The notes: generated from the sequence alone by a model not told the origin. Counted from the stretch's first letter, positions 18,575 to 27,586 are shown. The stretch: 64,000 nucleotides of DNA from Hyphomicrobiales bacterium (GCA_027484655.1 JAIXSM010000079.1:1-64000), one strand, 5' to 3'. Made by a program: numbers and translations.

Positions 18575-19764
18575 GCGATTGCCCGCCTGGAGCGCAGGGT
18601 CTCTATCTCTTCTGCGCTATAACCGGCTGTGCCGAGCACATCTTCAGTGTGAGCGCCCAGCGCAGGCCCCAGCCATCGCGTTTGCCCCGGGGTGCTGGAA
18701 AGGCGAGGAAATATACCCGGCATTCGCACGCTTACCCCGTCTGGAAGCGTCTGTGTGGTTACAGCCTCCCGCGCGACAAACTGTTCATCCGTGACAATAT
18801 CGGCTGCTGAGTAGATTGGGCTCGCCGGGATCTGTGCGGCGTCGAAGGCCTGGAGAACATCGGCGAGATCGTGGCGGCTCGTGAACGCTGAAATGGCCTC
18901 GTCGATGCGCTGGCATTCGCGCACGCGTCCATCGTTGTTCGCAAGCGCGGGATCGTTCGCCATATCCTCTCGGCCGATCGCGAGCATCAGACGCTTGAAG
19001 ATGGAATCGCTGTTGCCTCCTACGACGACAAACCGTCCGTCGCGGCTGCGGTATGTGTTCGAAGGGCAAATGCCAGGCAAGGCTGCCCCGGAGCGCTCGC
19101 GCACGAAACCGAACATGTCATACTCCGGGATGAGCGTCTCCATCATGTTCAGCACGCTCTCGCACAGCGAGACATCGACGACTTGCCCCTCTCCGCCGTT
19201 TGTTTTCACGTTGATGATGCTCATGAGAGCGCCGATCACCGCGTGGAGCGATGCGATGGAGTCGCCAATGCTCACGCCCATGCGCGAGGGGGGCATGCCT
19301 GGGTCGCCGGTCGTGTAGCGCAGACCGCCGAGCGCCTCGCCAATGGCGCCGAAACCGGGCTTCTGGCTCATCGGACCTGTTTGGCCGAACCCGGAGATGC
19401 GCACCATTGTCAGCTTCGGATTGATGGCGGACAGGCTGTCCCAGCCGATGCCCCAACGCTCAAGCGTTCCGGGCCTGAAGTTCTCGATCACAACGTCCGC
19501 ATCGGCCACAAGGCGACGGACGATTTCCTGTCCCTCCGGCTGGCGCAGGTCTACGCCGATGCAGCGCTTGTTGCGCGATTGCAGATACCACCAAAGCGAG
19601 GTGCCATTGTGCATCTTGCGCCATGTCCGCAGCGGGTCGCCGCCGTCAGGTGGCTCAACCTTGATGACGTCGGCGCCGAACTCCGCCAACAGTCGCGCTG
19701 CGAAAGGCGCGGCGATGAGGGTTCCCAGTTCAATGACGCGCAGTTTGGAGAGGGGTCCGCTCAC
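18571..19764 (-). CDS. Class III CoA-transferase (CaiB/BaiF family)
   Basis: 397 residues from a GTG start at 19764, chosen because GAGG lies 5 bases upstream and the family begins at SGPLSKLRVIELG. An upstream in-frame ATG at 19857 would add 31 residues without family character. The CoA-transferase III marks are RVIELGTLIAAPFAARLLAEFGAD, NKRCIGVDL, ENFRPGTLERWG and the catalytic Asp in GVSIGDSIA. It transfers CoA between acyl-CoA and a free acid. The adjacent HMG-CoA-lyase-like gene suggests its product is a branched hydroxy-dicarboxylyl-CoA (inference). Confidence 0.92.
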   Translation of the reverse strand: MSGPLSKLRVIELGTLIAAPFAARLLAEFGADVIKVEPPDGGDPLRTWRKMHNGTSLWWYLQSRNKRCIGVDLRQPEGQEIVRRLVADADVVIENFRPGTLERWGIGWDSLSAINPKLTMVRISGFGQTGPMSQKPGFGAIGEALGGLRYTTGDPGMPPSRMGVSIGDSIASLHAVIGALMSIINVKTNGGEGQVVDVSLCESVLNMMETLIPEYDMFGFVRERSGAALPGICPSNTYRSRDGRFVVVGGNSDSIFKRLMLAIGREDMANDPALANNDGRVRECQRIDEAISAFTSRHDLADVLQAFDAAQIPASPIYSAADIVTDEQFVAREAVTTQTLPDGVSVRMPGIFPRLSSTPGQTRWLGPALGAHTEDVLGTAGYSAEEIETLRSRRAIA

Positions 19765-20133
19765 ATGAGCCTCGGTGTTGCCCTGAACAATAACGCCAAC
19801 ACGATAGATGCCCACTTGCGGGAAAAGCTTCCAAAAATTTGCCTCACTTGCTCTCAAGACGGAAGATATGAGTAGTTAATTCGTTATTCTTGGAATAAAA
19901 ATTCAATCAGCGGCTCTCCGCACACTTGTGGCCAATGGTCTAGTCCGGCCCGCCTATGGTCGGGCCGCGCCATGAGTCTTCGCGCGGCAGGGCTGAGCCC
20001 AATGATCCGTGAGTCGGGGGCTTACTTTTTGATGAGGCCGAAATGGTGGCTGTTCCGCCTCGGCGCGGCTAGGGTCGTGCGTCAGGAAACACTGCGGCAC
20101 GTTTGAGCGCTCGCGGTTCGGAGACGCAGCAGT
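19765..20133. other. Divergent intergenic region with a small palindrome
   Basis: It separates the CoA-transferase operon (minus) from the LtaS-like gene (plus). It contains an AT-rich patch near 19870-19910 with the dyad described separately, and a 7-bp GC hairpin at 19946-19967. No gene seen. Confidence 0.5.
19884..19898. promoter_or_regulatory. Candidate operator palindrome
   Basis: TTATTC-TTG-GAATAA, a perfect 6-3-6 dyad, lies in an AT-rich patch about 120 bases upstream of the CoA-transferase start. The form fits a dimeric repressor site, for example of the IclR or GntR class, but no regulator gene is adjacent. Confidence 0.3.
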
Positions 20134-22077
20134 ATGAATTTCGCTCATCGAGCCTTCGCAATCATCAGCGATGCTCTCTTCCCCGGCCCCCTGCGGGCGG
20201 CTTTCGGCATTGGTCTCGTCTTTGTCGCTGTGACTACGGCGACGCGATTGGGGCTGGCTGTTTTCGCTGGAGAGTTCGCGGCGCCGGGCGCTCTTCTCGC
20301 AGCGCTTGGTGTAGGGCTCGTGTTTGATCTCGGCGTTGCGGCGTTTGTTATCGCGCCGATTTGCCTGCTGATTGCCGTGTGGCCGCGCAGGCGTATGAAG
20401 GGGCTGTCGGTCGCGCTCGGCGTGCTGATGGCCCCGCTCTCTGTGCTGTTCGCGTTTACGGCTTTTGCCGAGTTCACGTTCTGGAACGAGTTCTCATCGC
20501 GGTTCAATTTTATTGCGGTCGATTATCTGGTGTATTCTCGCGAGGTCGTCGGCAATATTCGCGAGTCATATAATCTGCCGGTTCTGTTGTGTGCCCTTGC
20601 ACTCGCCTCCGCCGCCGTGTGGCTCGCTGCCATGCAGGCAGCGCGCCGCAGCCTCTTTCAGTGCGAGCAGCGGTATCATCTTCGTGCTGCAGCCACCTGG
20701 ATCACGTTGCCGCTTGTCGCCTATTTTGCGCTTGACGCTCGCTACAAGGAAGTCTCTGGCAACGCTGTTGTCAACGAACTCGCAGGCAATGGCTACTACG
20801 ATATTCTTCACGCGTTCTGGCTCAACGAGATTGATTACCAGCGTTTTTACCGGACCATCGATCCTGAGAAGGCGCGGGCCATCGTTGCGGGTCAACTTCA
20901 GGCGGCCGCAGACGCGCAACCCTCGTTCCGCCGGGACGTGAAAGGCGGTGATGAGCGCCGCATCAACGTTGTGATGGTGACGATAGAGAGCTTTAGCGCC
21001 AGCTTTATGGAGGCGTTTGGCGGACGAAACAATCTCACCCCAAACATGGATCGATTGGCGCGCGAGGGGCTTTTGTTCACGCGCATGTATGCGACGGGTA
21101 CGCGCACTGTCCGTGGACTTGAAGCCGTGACTTTGTCGATGCCGCCGGGCCCCGGTCACAGCATCGTTAAACGGGCCGATAACGCCGGCCTGTTCAACAT
21201 CGGAGCCGTGTTTCGCGACCACGGCTATGACAGTCTCTACGTTTATGGCGGCTACGCCTACTTCGACAATATGCAGGCGTTCTACCAGGGCTCTGGCTAT
21301 ACGGTCGTCGATAGACTCGCGGTGGCGAAGAAAGACGTCCACCATGAGAATATCTGGGGCATCGCTGACGAGGATCTTTTCACGCTGACCCTGCGGGAGC
21401 TGGATCATCGCCATGCGCAGGGGCGCAAGGTGTTCGCGCATGTGATGACCACGTCGAACCATCGACCCTACACTTATCCCAACGGGCGGATCGACCTTCC
21501 CTCCAAGAGCAGCGGCCGCGACGGCGGCGTCAAATACACGGACTGGGCCATTGGCGACTTCATCGAGCGCGCCCGTGCGAAACCGTGGTTCAACGATACC
21601 ATGTTCGTCTTTGTGGCGGACCACACGCACAATGGCCGCGGAAAGACGGAGCTGCCGCCGGAAAACTATCACATTCCGATGATCGTTTACGCACCAGAGC
21701 ACATTCCTGCAGGCCGCGTTGACGCCATCGCGTCGCAGATCGACACGGCGCCGACGATACTCGGACTTTTGAATTTCAACTACGAGTCCTTGTTTTTTGG
21801 CCACGACATCCTGAAGCCGGGGCCAGAGGGCGAACGCGCCTTCCTGTCCAACTACCAGACGGTGGGGATGTACAAGAATGGGCGCATTGTCGAGCTGCGG
21901 CCCAAGAAGCGCGTGCGCGTGGTGGACGCCATGACGCATCACGAGGTCGAAGGCCCCGAGGCTGCGGCCCTCATCGAGGAGGCTATCGCCTATTATCAGA
22001 CATCGAGTTGGGCGTTCCATAGCGGCGAACTCAGGGCCATCGCCCAGAAGCCGAAAGTGCGTCTTCCGCCGTCCTGA
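20134..22077 (+). CDS. LtaS-like phosphoglycerol transferase / sulfatase-fold membrane protein
   Basis: 647 residues. About five N-terminal membrane helices (within residues 20-205) precede an extracytoplasmic sulfatase-fold domain from about 275. The active-site pattern is like LtaS/OpgB: Glu285 in VTIESFSAS, the likely nucleophile Thr325 in ATGTRTVRGLEA, and the metal-binding FVADHTHNG. In LtaS the residue is Thr rather than the Cys/Ser of sulfatases, which indicates transfer of phosphoglycerol-like groups. In Gram-negative bacteria such enzymes modify periplasmic glucans or surface glycans. It converges with a beta-CASP nuclease gene three bases past its stop. Confidence 0.88.
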   Translation: MNFAHRAFAIISDALFPGPLRAAFGIGLVFVAVTTATRLGLAVFAGEFAAPGALLAALGVGLVFDLGVAAFVIAPICLLIAVWPRRRMKGLSVALGVLMAPLSVLFAFTAFAEFTFWNEFSSRFNFIAVDYLVYSREVVGNIRESYNLPVLLCALALASAAVWLAAMQAARRSLFQCEQRYHLRAAATWITLPLVAYFALDARYKEVSGNAVVNELAGNGYYDILHAFWLNEIDYQRFYRTIDPEKARAIVAGQLQAAADAQPSFRRDVKGGDERRINVVMVTIESFSASFMEAFGGRNNLTPNMDRLAREGLLFTRMYATGTRTVRGLEAVTLSMPPGPGHSIVKRADNAGLFNIGAVFRDHGYDSLYVYGGYAYFDNMQAFYQGSGYTVVDRLAVAKKDVHHENIWGIADEDLFTLTLRELDHRHAQGRKVFAHVMTTSNHRPYTYPNGRIDLPSKSSGRDGGVKYTDWAIGDFIERARAKPWFNDTMFVFVADHTHNGRGKTELPPENYHIPMIVYAPEHIPAGRVDAIASQIDTAPTILGLLNFNYESLFFGHDILKPGPEGERAFLSNYQTVGMYKNGRIVELRPKKRVRVVDAMTHHEVEGPEAAALIEEAIAYYQTSSWAFHSGELRAIAQKPKVRLPPS

Positions 22078-22080
22078 GAG

Positions 22081-23664
22081 TTACGCCTCGTTCTCAAGCG
22101 CCTTGCGCAACCGGCGGATGAGCTGCGCGCGTCCGCGCTCGTCGGCGGTGGCGCGCACCGCTTCGTCGATGTCGAGCATGAGGCGTGACAGATCATTGTG
22201 CCAATCAATGCGCCCCAGCTTTTCAGGGCTCAGGCGAGCGGGCGCTTGCGCCTGCAGCGCGGCCGCTGCTTCACCGGCGCGCAACTCGTAGGCTTCATCA
22301 AGCGCCGGCGTTATGATGCGCGACGCCGCCGGATGGCGCGCGAGTCGCTCCGCCAGCCCGGTCATGCCGCGCTCTTCGCCATGCACCAGAAAGATTGAAC
22401 CGGCGATTGGCGAGCGATGCTCGATCCAGCGCTTCAGGGCCGGGCCGTCCGCGTGTCCGGAATAGATATCAAGGCTGCGCACCCGGGCGCGCACGCCGAT
22501 GTCCTCTCCCATAATGCGCACGCGCCGCGCGCCATCCTGCAGGATGCGACCAAGCGTTCCCTGCGCCTGAAATCCCACCAGAAGCACCGTGGCTTCCGGC
22601 CGCCAAAGCCAGTTGCGCAAATGGTGGCGCACGCGCCCCGCCTCGCACATGCCGCTTGCGGAGATAATGATGTGAAATCCCCTGATGCGCGCGATCGCCT
22701 TGCTTTGCTCCACGCTCTCGGTGAAGCGCACCGACTGGAATTGCAGCGCCTGGATAAGCTCGCGTCCGTGTTCGAGGCTTTTGGCGTGGCGCTCGAACAC
22801 TTCGCTTGCGCGGGTCGCCAGAGGCGAGTCGATGAAGATGGGAAAGCGCGGCGTCGCGCCCTCAGTCATCAGCGCGACGAGATCGACGAGCAACTCCTGC
22901 GTTCGCTCCACGGCAAACGATGGAATGATAAGCGCGCCACCGTTGTCTGCAGCCGCGCGCACATCCTCCAGCAACAGGGCGCGTCGTTGCGCATTGGTGA
23001 GCGCCTCGCGCTCGGTGTCGCCATACGTCGTCTCGCAGACAAGATGGTCGATCCCGTGCGGACCTTCCGGATCGTACAGCAGCAGTTTGCCATCCGGTCC
23101 GAGATCGCCTGAAAACAGCACGCGCACAGCTCCGTCCGCCTCGGCGATTTCGCACTCTATCGAGGCGGAGCCCAGCAGGTGCCCGGCGTTCCAGAAGCGG
23201 GCGCGCAGGCCTTCGGCGACATCGACCCACGCACCAAAAGACACGCCGCGGAACTGCGTGAGACATGCGGCGGCGTCGTCGCTTGTGTAAATAGGCTCCA
23301 CGTTTGCGCCGCCGCGGCGCGCATTACGTGCGTTGAGCTGCTCCACCTCCATTTCCTGTATACGCGCCGAGTCCGGGAGCATGATCGAGCAAAGATCCTG
23401 CGTCGCCCGGGTGGCGTAAACAGGCCCCTCGAAGCCGGCTTTCGTGAGTTTTGGCAACAGGCCTGAATGGTCGATATGCGCATGAGTCAGCAGAACCGCG
23501 TCGATTTCGCGCGCGTCGAACGGGAATGGGCGGTAGTTGAGCTCTTTCTCTGTCTTGGAGCCCTGCACCATGCCGCAATCGACAAGCACGCGGACCCGGC
23601 TCGTCTCGATCAGGAAACAGGATCCGGTGACGGAGCGGCAGGCTCCATGAAATGTGAGGCGCAT
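22081..23664 (-). CDS. MBL-fold beta-CASP RNA-processing hydrolase
   Basis: 527 residues from the ATG at 23664, chosen for the GGGAG about 5 bases upstream; an ATG five codons earlier lacks a site. Metallo-beta-lactamase motifs are THAHIDHSGLLP and the FSGDLGPDG aspartate. The beta-CASP insert and the C-terminal Zn-dependent metallo-hydrolase RNA-specificity region include LDIYSGHADG and FLVHGEERG. This is the CPSF73/YsH-type family (COG1236) of predicted endonucleases, longer than average by about 60 residues because of a C-terminal extension. No operon partner is evident. Confidence 0.92.
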   Translation of the reverse strand: MRLTFHGACRSVTGSCFLIETSRVRVLVDCGMVQGSKTEKELNYRPFPFDAREIDAVLLTHAHIDHSGLLPKLTKAGFEGPVYATRATQDLCSIMLPDSARIQEMEVEQLNARNARRGGANVEPIYTSDDAAACLTQFRGVSFGAWVDVAEGLRARFWNAGHLLGSASIECEIAEADGAVRVLFSGDLGPDGKLLLYDPEGPHGIDHLVCETTYGDTEREALTNAQRRALLLEDVRAAADNGGALIIPSFAVERTQELLVDLVALMTEGATPRFPIFIDSPLATRASEVFERHAKSLEHGRELIQALQFQSVRFTESVEQSKAIARIRGFHIIISASGMCEAGRVRHHLRNWLWRPEATVLLVGFQAQGTLGRILQDGARRVRIMGEDIGVRARVRSLDIYSGHADGPALKRWIEHRSPIAGSIFLVHGEERGMTGLAERLARHPAASRIITPALDEAYELRAGEAAAALQAQAPARLSPEKLGRIDWHNDLSRLMLDIDEAVRATADERGRAQLIRRLRKALENEA

Positions 23665-23704
23665 GGTCGCTCCCGGCATGATCGCGACGGGCGGCTCATT
23701 CCGC

Positions 23705-24283
23705 TCATCTCGTTGTTAGGGACGGCACAACCTGAGTGGCGTTGAGATCCCACGCGCGCTGGCGAAGGGGATCTAGTTTCGTGCCCTCCGACGCATCAAT
23801 CGCAATCACCTTGCCCGTGGGCGGGGTTGGCTGCGCCGCATCCGCCGCAAGCACTGGAATCTCGATTCCTGCGTCGGCAGGGCCATCAAGAGGCGAGGGG
23901 CCGCCTCCCATGCCTGGCAGGGCGGCTTCGACAGGGGATTGAGCGAAACTTTCAGCGAGGTTCTGGAGTGGATTTGCAGCGAGGGCCAGCATGGTGGGTT
24001 TGTCCAGCAGGCTTGGCCGCGGGGGCGTGGCGGGCGCGGCAATCGCGGCGGGGAGCTTGCCGAATGCTGCCGGATCGACTGTCGGTTCAGGGGTCGCCAG
24101 CGCGACCTCTGCCGGGGGGGCGACCGGCTCTGGTTCTTGAGGCGTGGCGGTCGCGACGGGCTGGGCGCTCGTATGGCTCCGCGCTCCGTTGTCCCTCGGG
24201 ATGGCCAACAGCGACGCGCCCGCAACGGCGGTAATGGCCGCACACATGATCGCGAGCGCAGCCGTTTGAACCGGGTTCTCCAT
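23705..24283 (-). CDS. Hypothetical membrane-anchored, Pro/Ala-rich protein
   Basis: 192 residues. One N-terminal hydrophobic helix (about 8-28) is followed by a low-complexity stretch rich in Pro, Ala, Thr and Glu (about 30-95). A less biased C-terminal part ends TQVVPSLTTR. I do not recognise a family. It lies 40 bases upstream of the beta-CASP gene on the same strand and may be co-transcribed. The codon pattern looks normal for the genome. Confidence 0.6.
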   Translation of the reverse strand: MENPVQTAALAIMCAAITAVAGASLLAIPRDNGARSHTSAQPVATATPQEPEPVAPPAEVALATPEPTVDPAAFGKLPAAIAAPATPPRPSLLDKPTMLALAANPLQNLAESFAQSPVEAALPGMGGGPSPLDGPADAGIEIPVLAADAAQPTPPTGKVIAIDASEGTKLDPLRQRAWDLNATQVVPSLTTR

Positions 24284-24427
24284 GTTCTCAGCCTGTTTGC
24301 CGGGTTGCGCCCGCCGCTTTATCGGCGAGAGGCGGAAGCCTGCGCCGCGCCGTTCATAACAGTTTCATTGTAACAGCCCGCTGCGTCTGCGCAACCGCCG
24401 GCTTGCGTTCACGCTTCTTGGCGTTGC

Positions 24428-25972
24428 TCAGAGTGAGTCGATGTCGGCAAGCAGGGTCGTGGCGCGGCTGGCGATAGCCGCCTTCTCGGGGTCTGCGAAG
24501 GCATCATACACGCGCCACACCTGGCCGAGCCTCGGATTGTTGTTGAGGCGCGCCCGGTTGCGCGCCAGAAAGTCCCAGTAGAGCGCGTTGAACGGGCAGG
24601 CGTTCGGCTGGGCGCGGCCCTTCACATCATAGGCGCAGCTTTTGCAGTAGTTCGACATGCGGGAGATGTATGCCCCCGATGCGGCGTAGGGCTTTGAGGC
24701 GAGCAGCCCGCCGTCTGCGAACTGGCTCATGCCGAGGGTATTCGGCAATTCCACCCATTCATATGCGTCTGCGTAGACGCTCAGATACCACTCGTGCAGG
24801 GCATGGGGAGATATGCCCGCCAGGAGCGCGAAGTTACCCGTCACCATGAGGCGCTGAATGTGGTGCGCGTAAGCGTGCTCACGCGTCTGGCGCACAGCGT
24901 CGCGCACGCAGGCCATCTTTGTGTCGCCGCTCCAGTAGAAAGCGGGCAGGGGGCGTTGCGCGTCGAAAAAGTTTTCCCGCGCATACGCTGGCATCTTGAG
25001 CCAGTAGATGCCGCGCACGTATTCGCGCCAGCCGATGATCTGGCGAATGAAGCCTTCCGCCGCGTTGAGGGGCGCGCGTCCATCACGCCATGCGTGCTCC
25101 ACCGCGCGACACGCTTCAAGCGGGTCAAGCAAGCCGCAATTGAGATATTGCGCCGTCACCGAGTGATAGAGAAACGGCTCACCGTCGAGCATCGCGTCCT
25201 GGTAGTCGCCAAATTGCGCCAGAGCGTGCTCGATGAAGTGCATGAAAGCTCGCCGCGCATCCTCGCGCGTCACAGCGAACCAGAACGGCTCGATCTCGCC
25301 GAAGCTGTCTGGAAAGCGCCGTTTCACAAGATCGATCACCTCTTGTGTGATTGCATCCGGCGTCACGCGAAGCGGCGCGGGCGCGCGCAGGCCCGCCTTT
25401 GGCGGCTTGCGGTTTTCCTTATCGAAGTTCCAGGCCCCGCCGGCGGGCTCATCGCCCTCCATCAGAAGCCGCGTCTTGCGCCGCATCTCGCGGTAAAAGA
25501 ACTCCATGCGAAGTTGTTTGCGGCCTTGCGCCCATTCCGCAAATTCCTCGATCGACGCGACGAACCGATCATCGGGGAGAATCTCCAGCGGCGCGCCAAG
25601 ATCCTCTCGCGCTACAAGCAGCGCTTCGAGAACGCGATGCTCGCCGGGGTGCGTGACAATCACCCGCTTGGGGCGGTGTCGCTCCACCGCGCGCGCCAGT
25701 TCGCCGCGCAGGTTGCCTGCATTTTCGGGGTCATCGAGGCGCGTGTATTCGACGCGCCAGCCGTCCGCCTCCAACTCTGCTGCGAAGTGGCGCATGGCCG
25801 AGAAGATGAAGGCGAGCTTGCGGGCGTGGTGGGGCACGTACTGCGCCTCCTCCATCACTTCCGCTATCAGAACCACGGAGCTTTCGCGGTTCGCCGCGCG
25901 CAGGCTTGAGAGCGTGAGAGAGAGCTGGTCGCCGAGGGCCAGCACCAGTGTGTCGCAGCCGGCCTTGCTCAT
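24428..25972 (-). CDS. Cryptochrome/photolyase of the FeS-BCP class ((6-4) photolyase type)
   Basis: 514 residues from an ATG with AGGA five bases upstream; a GTG eight codons earlier lacks a site. The N-terminal Rossmann-like domain (DTLVLALGDQLS) and the all-helical FAD domain are those of deoxyribodipyrimidine photolyase-related proteins (COG3046). Four cysteines at 355, 443, 446 and 459 have the spacing 88-3-13 of the [4Fe-4S] ligands in Agrobacterium PhrB, as I remember it. The enzyme probably repairs (6-4) photoproducts in blue light. It stands alone, with no visible light-responsive regulator nearby. Confidence 0.92.
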   Translation of the reverse strand: MSKAGCDTLVLALGDQLSLTLSSLRAANRESSVVLIAEVMEEAQYVPHHARKLAFIFSAMRHFAAELEADGWRVEYTRLDDPENAGNLRGELARAVERHRPKRVIVTHPGEHRVLEALLVAREDLGAPLEILPDDRFVASIEEFAEWAQGRKQLRMEFFYREMRRKTRLLMEGDEPAGGAWNFDKENRKPPKAGLRAPAPLRVTPDAITQEVIDLVKRRFPDSFGEIEPFWFAVTREDARRAFMHFIEHALAQFGDYQDAMLDGEPFLYHSVTAQYLNCGLLDPLEACRAVEHAWRDGRAPLNAAEGFIRQIIGWREYVRGIYWLKMPAYARENFFDAQRPLPAFYWSGDTKMACVRDAVRQTREHAYAHHIQRLMVTGNFALLAGISPHALHEWYLSVYADAYEWVELPNTLGMSQFADGGLLASKPYAASGAYISRMSNYCKSCAYDVKGRAQPNACPFNALYWDFLARNRARLNNNPRLGQVWRVYDAFADPEKAAIASRATTLLADIDSL

Positions 25973-26040
25973 GAGATCCTGCGTCCGTGTGTACACGTGG
26001 GTTTACGGCCACGCCCGCGGTCGGGATCACATCTTCGACC

Positions 26041-26092
26041 CCCAAACGAAAAGCGCGCCCGCAAAGGGGCGCGCTTCACCGAAGCGTTTGGG
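26041..26092 (-). terminator. Nested hairpin / terminator past the glycine-zipper lipoprotein gene
   Basis: The inner 10-bp perfect stem is 26051-26060 with 26067-26076, and the outer 8-bp stem is 26041-26048 with 26085-26092. On the minus strand the inner stem is followed by TTTTCGTTT, fitting intrinsic termination of the gene that stops at 26094. Confidence 0.65.
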
Positions 26093-26093
26093 T

Positions 26094-26435
26094 TTACTGG
26101 CAGACGCGCACGCGCCGGTAGCCGACGACAGAGCCCCAGCGATCATAGAGCGCCTGGCGCTCGAACCAGCAGGTGGGCGCCGGCTCCACATAAACGCGCC
26201 GGGCCGGGGGATAGGGCTGTGGGGCGGTGGTCGCGCCAATGATGGCGCCGCTCGCCGCGCCGAGCGCGCCGCCGACAGCCGCGCCGCTCGCCCGGCCCGT
26301 GGTGGCGGCCCCGATCGCGGCGCCGGTGGCGCCGCCGAGCAACGCGCCGCCCAAGGCGCGCTCTTCCGGCGAATAGCACCCGGCCAGCGGAACCGCGGCG
26401 AGGGTGGCGAAAGCGATGGCGTAAAGCTTCTTCAC
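26094..26435 (-). CDS. Glycine-zipper outer-membrane lipoprotein
   Basis: 113 residues from GTG at 26435, which has GGAGGA seven bases upstream. The longer open frame adds 41 residues without features. A lipobox VPLAGC makes it a lipoprotein. Residues about 27-68 form a Gly/Ala-rich glycine-zipper hairpin (GGALLGGATGAAIGAATTG and a second half), as in SlyB or 17-kDa surface antigens. The short C-terminal tail has a conserved-looking CWFERQALYDRWG segment. Its role is presumably envelope integrity; no partner gene is adjacent. Confidence 0.82.
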   Translation of the reverse strand: MKKLYAIAFATLAAVPLAGCYSPEERALGGALLGGATGAAIGAATTGRASGAAVGGALGAASGAIIGATTAPQPYPPARRVYVEPAPTCWFERQALYDRWGSVVGYRRVRVCQ

Positions 26436-26853
26436 GGTCACGTCCTCCGAAGGGACCGCCCAGGATGGCGCGATCCGATTCCTGAGTCTCATCATACCAG
26501 CGCCTTGGCGGCGGAAAAGCGGCCGGGTCAAAGCTCCTGCCACGGCCGGGGGCTGCAACCGAACCCACGCAGGCGCAGGTCCGCCGGTAAGCCCGTCGGC
26601 TGCGGCGCGCCGTTCGGGGCGTCAACTCAAGGAGTTGTTCCGCAGTTCCGGTACAGGGAGGCGTTTTGCAGGCGATGGAGTTCTCTCGGTCAACCCGGGC
26701 GTCCGGCGCATTTCCTGCGCAATTGAGGCGTATCTGGTCGTGGAAAGCCTGAATGTGCGGACTGCATGTGCGGGCTGCATGTGCGGACTCGCACCCACCT
26801 TGATCTACCCGATGGCATGAGTTCGTATGGAACCCTGGAGGTATTCTGGCGCC
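26436..26853. other. Divergent intergenic region with a short tandem repeat
   Basis: It lies between the lipoprotein (minus) and the DUF2147 gene (plus). It holds three tandem 13-base units at 26753-26791. No gene recognised. Confidence 0.5.
26753..26791 (+). repeat. Three tandem 13-bp units
   Basis: Consecutive units of ATGTGCGGACTGC: the second differs by one base and the third at its end. They lie about 60 bases upstream of the DUF2147 start. Confidence 0.7.
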
Positions 26854-27246
26854 ATGAAACCCTTTTTGAAGTCCATTTTCGCCTTTTCGTTCGCTGCGGC
26901 GGTTCTGACCTTTGCAGCTGCCCCGGCCGCTGCCGACATCACTTCGGGGATCTGGCTGCGCGACGACGGCGCGGCCAAGGTGCGTATGCAGCGCTGCGGC
27001 GAGGCCCTGTGCGCCATCAACGTCTGGATCAAGACGCCCGGCGACGAGAAGGTGGGCGACCGGCTCGTGCTGCAGGTGGAGCCGCGCGGCCCCGGCCGGC
27101 TTGAGGGCGCCGCTTTCGATCCGCAACGCAATCTGCGTTTTTCAAGCCGGATCACCTATTCCGACACCACCATGACCACAAGCGGCTGCATTCTCGGCGG
27201 GTTGCTGTGTCGTTCTGTCAACTGGACCAAGGTTTCCAGCCGGTAG
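26854..27246 (+). CDS. DUF2147 family exported protein
   Basis: 130 residues from ATG at 26854, with GGAGG 12 bases upstream; an ATG nine codons earlier lacks a site. A signal peptide runs to about residue 28 (APAAADI). The mature part has DUF2147 features: GIWLRDDGAAKVRMQRCGE, ALCAINVWIK, and a terminal GCILGGLLCRSVNWTKV. The cysteine pairs suggest periplasmic disulfides. Family members are lipocalin-like in appearance and of unknown function. This one is shorter than average because the usual NPDP loop is missing. Confidence 0.85.
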   Translation: MKPFLKSIFAFSFAAAVLTFAAAPAAADITSGIWLRDDGAAKVRMQRCGEALCAINVWIKTPGDEKVGDRLVLQVEPRGPGRLEGAAFDPQRNLRFSSRITYSDTTMTTSGCILGGLLCRSVNWTKVSSR

Positions 27247-27403
27247 ACGCCGGGCCTCAGCCTGCCGCGCGCGCCGCGGCGTCGCAGCAGGGTGCGGACG
27301 CCGTCCCGACGCGCTATATTGCGTTATGCCCCTTGATCGGGCTTCCGGCGTCGAGGGCTCCTTCGGGAGTGTTGATCGGGCGTCGGGGCGGAGCGAATGG
27401 CGG

Positions 27404-27586
27404 ATGAGCGAGCGCATCGACACACTTGAGACGACAACCGACGATGATGTCGCCTTCGGAAGACTGGCGACCCGCATGGCGCTTGCGGGGTTCGGCCTCA
27501 TGTTCGCGGCGGCTTTCATCATGTGGATGAGCTTCGGGCCTATGATTTTCATCGATCTGGCGACCGCCGTTGTGAACTGCTTTTGA
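27404..27586 (+). CDS. Small hypothetical single-pass membrane protein
   Basis: 60 residues from ATG at 27404, with GGAG upstream at about 27390. The in-frame ATG at 27326 adds 26 residues with no features. It has an acidic N-terminus (SERIDTLETTTDDD) and one strong membrane helix (about 25-50, MALAGFGLMFAAAFIMW). It lies 39 bases before the SCO1 gene on the same strand. That proximity hints at a role in oxidase maturation, but no family was recognised. Confidence 0.5.
   Translation: MSERIDTLETTTDDDVAFGRLATRMALAGFGLMFAAAFIMWMSFGPMIFIDLATAVVNCF

Noticed and set aside
19946-19967. GC hairpin as a terminator
   Set aside because: Seven-bp stem without a T-tract and not positioned after a gene end.
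20566-22020. Minus-strand open frame opposite the LtaS-like gene
   Set aside because: Antisense shadow; no domain recognised.
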